In this document: positions 13,855-19,192 of the stretch, piece by piece | Position numbering within the stretch: position 1 is the first letter of the stretch | How the letters are laid out: the number at the start of each line of letters is the position of its first letter | NCBI GenBank assembly: GCA_910588405.1 | Contig: CAJUPT010000059.1 | Span: 1 to 19,192, forward strand | Reading direction: 5' to 3' | Length of the DNA: 19,192 nt | DNA from: an uncultured Lachnospiraceae bacterium | GTDB taxonomy: Bacteria > Bacillota > Clostridia > Lachnospirales > Lachnospiraceae | Notes under the pieces: model-generated | Told to the model about the DNA's origin: nothing | The model's input: only the letters and a program-made list of their open reading frames with translations | Databases searched by the model: none | Position numbers and translations under genes: made by a program

Positions 13855-14439
13855 TCATTTACGCAAGTCGCCGCTCGTTTCACAGGCTTCCATCGGAATA
13901 ACAAAATTTTTTTCAAACAATCTTTTTGTGTATGTATGTGTCGTTTTAAACAGATATCCCTCGAATTTTTCAACTCCAAAAAGTTGTTCTTCTTGATCGG
14001 ACAATCTCATAATATAATCAAAATTCATATCTCTTGCTTTTGATGCCTGAATTTTCCCGTATTTCTCAGAATTATAAACCAGAATATAATTGACCGTTCC
14101 TCGAATACAACTGTAGTCAGGCATCAGACCAAGTTCCAGCAATATAATCAAACTGTCATAAATTTTTCGATATAAATCCGCTTTATCAACAGAGCCATTT
14201 TTAAATTCAATAAAATACCAGTCGTCGTCCTTTGACATATATAAAGCATCATTTGAAGCAGGTACATTGGGGCAATTCGTATTTTTTGCATAGCTCTTTG
14301 GTATTTTGTCAAACAAAATCACCTTCATCTGACTTTCAGACATATAAACGTGATTTTCATTATCATACGAAGCTTTTTTCAAAGTACCTATACGCGCTTT
14401 AAAGATATCCGGTAATTTGTTGATCACTTCTTCTGTCAT
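13855..14439 (-). CDS. Small PD-(D/E)XK-like protein, partner of the AAA ATPase
   Basis: A 194-residue cytoplasmic protein of no family I can name. Its middle reads SNDALYMSKDDDWYFIEFKN (63-82 in ATG numbering): Asp64, then Glu78-x-Lys80 at the end of a hydrophobic strand, with an acidic/amphipathic helix before it and a helix (DKADLYRKIYDSLIILLE) after. This is the D-x(n)-E-x-K pattern of PD-(D/E)XK nucleases, as in Cas4 and RecB-type or restriction-type domains. The assignment is an inference from one motif. The stop of the ATPase lies 10 nt upstream of this ATG (GAGGG, 7 nt spacing; a GTG one codon earlier is possible), so the two are co-transcribed and probably coupled. It is AT-rich relative to neighbours, suggesting transfer. 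Likely role: effector of a two-gene defence module. Confidence 0.8.
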   Translation of the reverse strand: MTEEVINKLPDIFKARIGTLKKASYDNENHVYMSESQMKVILFDKIPKSYAKNTNCPNVPASNDALYMSKDDDWYFIEFKNGSVDKADLYRKIYDSLIILLELGLMPDYSCIRGTVNYILVYNSEKYGKIQASKARDMNFDYIMRLSDQEEQLFGVEKFEGYLFKTTHTYTKRLFEKNFVIPMEACETSGDLRK

Positions 14440-14449
14440 CACAATGCCC

Positions 14450-15754
14450 TCACTGATTATTCAGCTCATACCGCAGGGAATCCAGCACCTGTATGGACGA
14501 AGCCATTTTCTTATAAATACTGTCAATATGATCTGTCACATCCTCCATGGCCGCCCAGCCATCCTCCACTGATGATAAATAATAGTGAACACCTTGATCA
14601 ATGCCATGCTTCACCGAAAACACATTAATCGCATCCATAAAATAGGGACTATGGGTAGTCACGATGACGGACAGGTGAAAATATTTCTGCAGCAATACTA
14701 CCAATTCCGCATATACAACCTGCCATTGGGGATGAAGGTGAATCTCCGGCTCATCCAGAATCAGAACGTCCTTCTCTTTGATCTGCCCCCTTTCAATCAG
14801 CATTTTTAAAATCAGAAAAGATTTCATTCCGGTTGAAAGACTGCCGACAGAAACAGGCTGTTTATAGTTTTCCTGCTCCAAAAAGTATTTATCATTCTGA
14901 CCCTCAACAATATTTCCCGGAATCACTGATCTGACAGCCGCATACACTTCCGACAATTTTTCTTTCGCAAGAACGGAGCTGATGATTCCGTCCATGGGGT
15001 CTTGATCCGGCCTCCGTGTCAAAAGTCTGACTAAATAGGTCTCTGCCATGTCAAGCCCATAATCGTCAGATAACTTATCAATAACAAAAGGATTATCAAT
15101 ATAAATTGCCTGATTCACAAGATCAATCTCAGAAGAATAATCTGCGCAGATATTTCCCTCGAATAACAAAATGTTTTTACTTCTTTTTATATAAAGCGTA
15201 AGTTTCGCTTTCAGCTCCGGCATAATCAGTGAATTAATCTGACTGCGGAACATACTGCCAAAATACCTGGATATAAGCTCTGTTATAATGGCATATTCCG
15301 GCAAATTAATAATTTTCTCGATTTGACCCATTATTTCATTTTCTATTTCCTGTACCAAAGGGTTCCGCTGATCTTTTCCATAAGCTTTTTTCAAGACCGC
15401 ATGAACGCCTTCCCGTACTTTGTCCATTTCCGCATTTTCATTTTTTAATACATTGTCTACCTGTCTGGCAATTGCAGTTGCCGTGGAAAAAGGAGAGGCG
15501 TTCCATACCCTTTTTTCCTCCCCGCTCTCATACACAATGCCGTTTCTCAAGTACCGCCTGCACATATTCCGAATTTCTGCTGTCCTCTGAGAAATAATTT
15601 TATTCTCTATATCAGAAGTCGCGTTGAACAGAGAAAACAATATTTTTCCCACGGTACTTTTGCCTGTGTTATTTTCTCCTGCAATCACGGTAATGCCATC
15701 CATAATGACATCCGCATACCTGATCTGTGCAAAATTTTCAATTTTTAATCTCAT
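14450..15754 (-). CDS. ABC/OLD-like AAA ATPase (AAA_15/AAA_21 type)
   Basis: A 434-residue soluble ATPase of the RecF/SMC/OLD type. Residues 1-20 (MRLKIENFAQIRYADVIMDG) are the typical first strands. Walker A is GENNTGKST (26-34), followed by a long helical insertion with no recognisable domain (about 45-295). The ABC signature is SLSTGMKS (305-312), Walker B VLILDEPEIHLHP (330-342), and the H-loop TTHSP (366-370). It ends soon after, without the C-terminal TOPRIM nuclease of OLD/GajA proteins, so any effector must be a separate protein such as its downstream neighbour. The start is the ATG at 15754 with AAGGA 8 nt upstream; an ATG eight codons earlier has no site. Composition is AT-rich. Confidence 0.92.
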   Translation of the reverse strand: MRLKIENFAQIRYADVIMDGITVIAGENNTGKSTVGKILFSLFNATSDIENKIISQRTAEIRNMCRRYLRNGIVYESGEEKRVWNASPFSTATAIARQVDNVLKNENAEMDKVREGVHAVLKKAYGKDQRNPLVQEIENEIMGQIEKIINLPEYAIITELISRYFGSMFRSQINSLIMPELKAKLTLYIKRSKNILLFEGNICADYSSEIDLVNQAIYIDNPFVIDKLSDDYGLDMAETYLVRLLTRRPDQDPMDGIISSVLAKEKLSEVYAAVRSVIPGNIVEGQNDKYFLEQENYKQPVSVGSLSTGMKSFLILKMLIERGQIKEKDVLILDEPEIHLHPQWQVVYAELVVLLQKYFHLSVIVTTHSPYFMDAINVFSVKHGIDQGVHYYLSSVEDGWAAMEDVTDHIDSIYKKMASSIQVLDSLRYELNNQ

Positions 15755-15877
15755 AACAAAATTCCTTTCCGCTGTCATTTTGCCAGATACTATGCTGCCT
15801 GCCCGATTCCATCGTTTTGCGCTCTAACGTTTGTGCTAATTTTATCTTCTGCTGACACAGCCAGCATCCATACTGAT

Positions 15878-15905
15878 ATTGTAACACATTTTTTTCAGAT
15901 GGCAA
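15878..15905 (-). promoter_or_regulatory. Promoter of the ATPase/nuclease-like cassette
   Basis: On the minus strand TTGCCA (15900-15905) and TACAAT (15878-15883) are 16 nt apart, with TGT directly before the -10 (extended -10). The predicted start near 15871 gives a leader of about 115 nt. It is back-to-back with the plsC promoter at 15927-15955. Confidence 0.6.
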
Positions 15906-15926
15906 TCCGGAAAACACGCAAAAAAC

Positions 15927-15955
15927 TTGCTATAAAAAACGGTCCATGCTATACT
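15927..15955 (+). promoter_or_regulatory. Promoter of plsC
   Basis: TTGCTA (15927-15932) and TATACT (15950-15955) are 17 nt apart, with TGC before the -10 (extended -10). The core CATGCTATACTTTTA is identical to that of the lipoprotein promoter. The predicted start is near 15962, about 70 nt before the ATG at 16031. Confidence 0.6.
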
Positions 15956-16030
15956 TTTACTGGGCAGATACGACAGAACCTGTCTCTGGTAAGGAATCTG
16001 CCCTTTACATTATACTGGAGGTTTTTACTT

Positions 16031-16774
16031 ATGATCCGATTCCTTATCACCGCTTCCTTCGTCATCCTGTTTTTAGTGCTGGGGTCTCCCCTCCTGCTGG
16101 CGGAATATATCATCGGAAAATTTAATCCGGAAAGAAAGAGCCGTTCCTCGCTGAAAATCGTACAGTGGGCCTTCCGCTGCGTTCTGGTTTTAAGCGGTAC
16201 AAAGCTGACCGTCATTGGCCGGGAAAGTATCCCGGAGGACCAGCCGGTTCTCTATGTGGGAAACCACCGAAGCTATTTTGACATCGTAATCGGCTATACG
16301 CTGATCAAAAGAGAATGCGGCTTTATCGCCAAGAAAGAGATGGAGCGATACCCCCTTTTATCCGACTGGATGCGAAACCTTCACTGTCAGTTTTTAGACC
16401 GGGATAATTTAAAGGAAGGATTGAAAACCATTCTGGCCGCCATCGATTGTGTAAAACAGGGCGTCTCCATCTGGATCTTTCCCGAGGGCACGAGAAGCAG
16501 GGAAGAAGGAATGCTGCCCTTTAAGGACGGAAGCTTTAAGATCGCCGAAAAATCCGGCTGTCCCATCGTCCCGGTGGCTATGCACCGCACGGCGGACATT
16601 TTTGAAAACCATTTTCCCCGTATGAAAAAGACGCAGGTGACAGTGGAATTCGGAAAACCTGTGCCCACGGCGGAGCTTTCTAAAGAAGAAAAGAAAGAAC
16701 TGAGCAAAAAAGTCAGAACTATCATTCAAAAGATGCTGGACAATGAACCGTCTGCCAGTACCGAAACAGCATAA
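16031..16774 (+). CDS. plsC: 1-acyl-sn-glycerol-3-phosphate acyltransferase (PlsC-like)
   Basis: Adds the second acyl chain to lysophosphatidic acid to make phosphatidic acid at the inner face of the membrane. The 247 residues match the family length. A hydrophobic N-terminal segment (4-28) anchors it. The catalytic motif is GNHRSYFD (His79-x4-Asp84, with N78), and the glycerol-phosphate motif is FPEGTRS (150-156), followed by FKDGSFKIA and later PIVPVAM (178-184). The start is the ATG at 16031, set by GGAGG 8 nt upstream; the frame is open for 66 codons further upstream but without a ribosome site. No clear terminator follows; the convergent cardiolipin synthase ends 83 nt away. Confidence 0.92.
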   Translation: MIRFLITASFVILFLVLGSPLLLAEYIIGKFNPERKSRSSLKIVQWAFRCVLVLSGTKLTVIGRESIPEDQPVLYVGNHRSYFDIVIGYTLIKRECGFIAKKEMERYPLLSDWMRNLHCQFLDRDNLKEGLKTILAAIDCVKQGVSIWIFPEGTRSREEGMLPFKDGSFKIAEKSGCPIVPVAMHRTADIFENHFPRMKKTQVTVEFGKPVPTAELSKEEKKELSKKVRTIIQKMLDNEPSASTETA

Positions 16775-16857
16775 TTTTATAGTATTGTCCCATAAGAATG
16801 GATACGGCGATTGCAGAAAAGCTGTGTCATAAAGATAAGTTCAATTTTTCCCGGCCG

Positions 16858-18330
16858 CTACAAAAGAGGCGACAGCAGCCGGGAAACCTGCTCTTTCACC
16901 CGCACCACCAGAGAGCGCTGGGCATACAGCTCTCTGGTGATTTCTTTTGACTGACAAATATCCTTCAGAAACGCATCCTCCAGCTCTCTCGTCGTATCCT
17001 GATCGTAAATCACCGCGTTCACCTCAAAATTCAGCTGAAAACTGCGGATATCCATATTTGCCGTACCGCAGCAGGCCACAAGCCCGTCCGCCGTCACCAG
17101 CTTGGAATGAAGAAAGCCGTTCTGGTACGTATAGCATTTCGCGCCGGCCTCCAGCAGATCCCAGATATAGGAATAGGAAGCCCAGTACACAAACGGATGG
17201 TCCGGCTTGCAGGGGATCATCAGCCGCACGTCCACACCGGATTTCGCCGCGATAATCAGGGCGGAAAGAATCGCTTCATCCGGCACAAAATAAGGCGTCT
17301 GAATATAAATATGATCCTTGGCCTTGTGCATCAGCCGCAGATAATTATCCCGGATTTCCTGACTGCGGGAATCGGGGCCGCTGGCTACGATCTGAACCCC
17401 TTTATCCCCATGACGGTCATTTTCCCCTTCCTGAAAATACTTCGCATCCCGAAACAGATTATCCTTCGCCGCGAAATTCCAGTCCAGTACGAACCGAAGC
17501 TGCAGCGCCATCACCGACGGTCCCCAGAGCTTTAAGTGGGTATCCCTCCAATAACCAAACTTCCTTTTTTTGGAAATATATTCCTCGCCAATATTAAAAC
17601 CGCCCACATATCCCACCTTACCGTCGATCACCACGATCTTTCTGTGGTTGCGGTAATTAACTCTGATCTGAAACCATTTCAGAATCGCGGGAAAAAACAC
17701 CGCCACCTTAACGCCCGCCTGTTTCAGGCCGCGCATCGCCCAGGGCGGCATCATCCGGCAGCCCATGGCGTCATACAGAACCCGCACCTCCACGCCCTCC
17801 CGGGCCTTCTCCATCAAAAGCTGGCTGATCTCTCCAAACAGAGAATCATTCTGTATAATATAATACTCCATATGGATATACTGTTTCGCGCATTGAATCT
17901 CCGCTTTCAGATCCTCAAACTTCGCTATACCGTCGGTGAACACCTGAATATCATTTCCCCGGGTATAAACCGCGCCGTTGGCCTCCAGATTATAAAGGGC
18001 CAAATCGGCATACTCCTGCAAAACCGAATCATGGATATGGGTTTTGTTCCGGATCAGATCCTCCTCCTGCTTGGAGCGCATACTGTTCAGGGAATCCTCC
18101 ACATCCTTAATCCGGAACATTTTCTGCTTCCGGTAATCCTGACAGATCAGAAGATAAAAGATAAACCCGACAATCGGCAGAAAATACAGGGCCAGCAACC
18201 AGGTCCACACCGCTTTCGGGTCCCGTCTCTGAAAAAAAACAATCAGGACAGCCAGTATGATATTAATGTAAAAAATATTGTCCCAGACCCATCTCCAGGC
18301 CTGTCCCAGAAGCGACCAGATGCTTTCCAT
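16858..18330 (-). CDS. cls: Cardiolipin synthase (phospholipase D family)
   Basis: Condenses two phosphatidylglycerol molecules into cardiolipin and glycerol at the cytoplasmic membrane. The 490 residues are the full family length. Two N-terminal membrane helices lie at about 17-34 and 42-63. Two HKD catalytic motifs are intact: HRKIVVIDGKVGYVGGFNIG (His229, Lys231, Asp236) and HSKLVTADGLVACCGTANMD (His408, Lys410, Asp415). AAGGAG lies 6 nt before the ATG. It is transcribed alone and is divergent from the 80-residue gene. Identification is secure. Confidence 0.96.
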   Translation of the reverse strand: MESIWSLLGQAWRWVWDNIFYINIILAVLIVFFQRRDPKAVWTWLLALYFLPIVGFIFYLLICQDYRKQKMFRIKDVEDSLNSMRSKQEEDLIRNKTHIHDSVLQEYADLALYNLEANGAVYTRGNDIQVFTDGIAKFEDLKAEIQCAKQYIHMEYYIIQNDSLFGEISQLLMEKAREGVEVRVLYDAMGCRMMPPWAMRGLKQAGVKVAVFFPAILKWFQIRVNYRNHRKIVVIDGKVGYVGGFNIGEEYISKKRKFGYWRDTHLKLWGPSVMALQLRFVLDWNFAAKDNLFRDAKYFQEGENDRHGDKGVQIVASGPDSRSQEIRDNYLRLMHKAKDHIYIQTPYFVPDEAILSALIIAAKSGVDVRLMIPCKPDHPFVYWASYSYIWDLLEAGAKCYTYQNGFLHSKLVTADGLVACCGTANMDIRSFQLNFEVNAVIYDQDTTRELEDAFLKDICQSKEITRELYAQRSLVVRVKEQVSRLLSPLL

Positions 18331-18366
18331 TCTATTCTCCTTCTTTATATTTCTTTTCTATTGTAT

Positions 18367-18372
18367 ACCATT
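18367..18372 (-). promoter_or_regulatory. Probable -10 region of the cls promoter
   Basis: The minus strand reads TGGTATACAAT about 30-40 nt before the cls ATG. TATACA preceded by TG-x would be an extended -10. The upstream sequence is A/T-rich without a good -35, so the exact boundaries are uncertain. Confidence 0.3.
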
Positions 18373-18472
18373 TTAAAAATTTATTCCACAGAATCTTTTC
18401 TTAAAAATAAATGCGTTAAAATAAAAGTCCGAAATGAAAGTAAAAAAAATCCATTCAAAATCAAATGCATAT

Positions 18473-18500
18473 TTGACTTCTCTTTTACGCATCCTATTTT
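18473..18500 (+). promoter_or_regulatory. Possible promoter of the 80-residue gene
   Basis: TTGACT (18473-18478) is one mismatch from consensus; TATTTT (18495-18500) follows at 16 nt. The predicted start lies about 35 nt before the ATG at 18541. Confidence 0.4.
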
Positions 18501-18540
18501 CTGAATCCAATCTTAAGCATAAAAAAGGAGGCATCCGGCT

Positions 18541-18783
18541 ATGAGTCACACATCATATGATACCACAGATCTTCCCGCCAGCTGCCGTGCGGCGGCCGAC
18601 CGTATGGAGAGCGCGCTGAGAGCAGAGAACAGCTGCGGCTGCGGAAGCGGAAAGGGCAAAGGCGGCAATTACCGTACTGCCAGCATCACCGACGAATGCA
18701 ATCAGAAAATTGACGCGCTGGAAAAAGAAATCAGCAAGACATGTGGGAAGAATATCGTACTGGTAGCATATCAGGAGAAATAA
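18541..18783 (+). CDS. Small Cys/Gly-containing protein of unknown function
   Basis: An 80-residue soluble protein not assigned to a known family. AGGAGG lies 9 nt before the ATG and a terminator follows 11 nt after the stop, so it is very probably real and monocistronic. Its centre has a Cys-Gly-Cys-Gly and Gly/Lys-rich stretch (SCGCGSGKGKGG, 31-42) with Cys15, Cys53 and Cys68 elsewhere. The flanking parts look helical. The Cys pair could bind metal or form disulfides (speculative). The gene is divergent from cls and convergent with rplL. Confidence 0.75.
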   Translation: MSHTSYDTTDLPASCRAAADRMESALRAENSCGCGSGKGKGGNYRTASITDECNQKIDALEKEISKTCGKNIVLVAYQEK

Positions 18784-18794
18784 AAAATATATGT

Positions 18795-18846
18795 AAAAAA
18801 TCCCCGGAGCATCTGTCATATATTACAGATGCCTCCGGGGATTTTA
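18795..18846. terminator. Bidirectional intrinsic terminator
   Basis: CCCCGGAG-CATCTGT (18802-18816) pairs with ACAGATGCCTCCGGGG (18825-18840) with one bulged C and an 8-nt loop. A-rich sequence precedes it and ATTTT follows, so both strands have a stem followed by T residues. It ends both the 80-residue gene (+) and rplL (-). Confidence 0.9.
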
Positions 18847-18875
18847 CACATTCCCGTAATCTGATACACCTCTGA

Positions 18876-19192
18876 TTATTTCAGCGTGATCTTTGCGCCT
18901 TCTGCCTCTAATGCAGCCTTTGCAGCCTCGGCTTCTTCCTTGGAAACGCCTTCTTTTACGTTCTTGGGAGCGCCGTCAACTACTTCCTTCGCTTCCTTCA
19001 AGCCCAGTCCGGTCAGCTCACGAACAACCTTGATCACCTTAACCTTGTTCGGTCCGATCTCTGTCAGCTCAACGTCGAACTCAGTCTTCTCTTCGCCTGC
19101 TGCCGCCGCGCCGTCGCCTGCTGCCGCTACGACTACGCCCGCTGCTGCGGATACGCCAAACTCTTCCTCACATGCTTTTACTAATTCATTTA
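18876..19192 (-). CDS. rplL: 50S ribosomal protein L7/L12 (partial, 5' end outside the window)
   Basis: The 3' 105 codons of the gene for the ribosomal stalk protein that recruits translation GTPases. The visible product starts in the N-terminal dimerisation helix (NELVKACEEEFGVSAAA), passes through the Ala/Gly-rich hinge (AAGDGAAAAGEE) and has the complete C-terminal domain, including ELTEIGPNKVKVIKVVREL, TGLGLKEAKEVVDGAP and the end EGAKITLK. About 17 N-terminal residues are missing at the window edge. It stops at a strong terminator; rpoB, which often follows rplL, is not here. Confidence 0.97.
   Translation of the reverse strand, partial: NELVKACEEEFGVSAAAGVVVAAAGDGAAAAGEEKTEFDVELTEIGPNKVKVIKVVRELTGLGLKEAKEVVDGAPKNVKEGVSKEEAEAAKAALEAEGAKITLK

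Noticed and set aside
13855..15754. Assigning the ATPase pair to Septu, PARIS or Gabija by name
   Set aside because: The small partner has no visible HNH motif or TOPRIM/DUF4435 features, and the ATPase lacks the GajA TOPRIM domain, so only an analogy is justified.
16850..16894. Hairpin CCCGGCCGCT / AGCAGCCGGG near the end of cls as a terminator
   Set aside because: The right arm lies inside the cls coding region, one pair is mismatched, and no T-tract follows on either strand.
17536..18504. A 322-codon plus-strand open frame opposite cls
   Set aside because: It is antisense to a secure cardiolipin synthase with intact HKD motifs, has no ribosome site and a low-complexity, non-family-like product.

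Overview
The window reads as the chromosome of an anaerobic Firmicute, most likely a Clostridia/Lachnospiraceae-type gut bacterium. The grounds are strong AGGAGG ribosome sites, TTGACA/TATAAT-type promoters, a DUF6273 protein, a PASTA-less Ser/Thr kinase with a PP2C phosphatase, a giant Ig-like surface protein, and an L7/L12 of Firmicute type. The genus cannot be fixed from the sequence alone. No tRNA, rRNA, CRISPR array, transposase or integrase was seen.

Layout. 1-840: a promoter and a DUF6273 protein (+). 841-1063: non-coding, with two hairpins between convergent genes. 1064-1774: an orphan OmpR-type response regulator (-) whose phospho-acceptor Asp is replaced by Ala. It is divergent from a 70-residue Cys-containing protein (2005-2217 +), with back-to-back promoters between them. 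2236-3684: nicotinate phosphoribosyltransferase (-), with its own strong promoter and a structured leader. 3892-12227: a minus-strand operon transcribed PP2C phosphatase, transmembrane Ser/Thr kinase, 92-residue membrane protein, then a 1814-residue secreted, membrane-anchored protein of Ig-like repeats. 12727-13785: a lipoprotein (+), divergent from that operon. 13855-15754: an AT-rich two-gene cassette (-) of an ABC/OLD-like AAA ATPase and a small protein with a PD-(D/E)XK-like D...ExK signature. 16031-16774: a PlsC-type acyltransferase (+). 16858-18330: cardiolipin synthase (-). 18541-18783: an 80-residue unknown protein (+). A bidirectional terminator follows, then the 3' part of rplL (-), cut by the window end.

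How the genes work together. The PP2C-kinase-small membrane protein-giant protein operon looks like one envelope signalling unit: a reversible Ser/Thr phosphorylation pair inside the cell, a single-pass kinase with a probable extracytoplasmic helical-repeat domain, and a very long surface protein anchored by one C-terminal helix. The ATPase/nuclease-like pair has the architecture of two-gene anti-phage systems such as Septu and PARIS, but with a different small partner. It is the best candidate here for an undescribed system. PlsC and cardiolipin synthase are ordinary phospholipid genes and pncB is NAD salvage.
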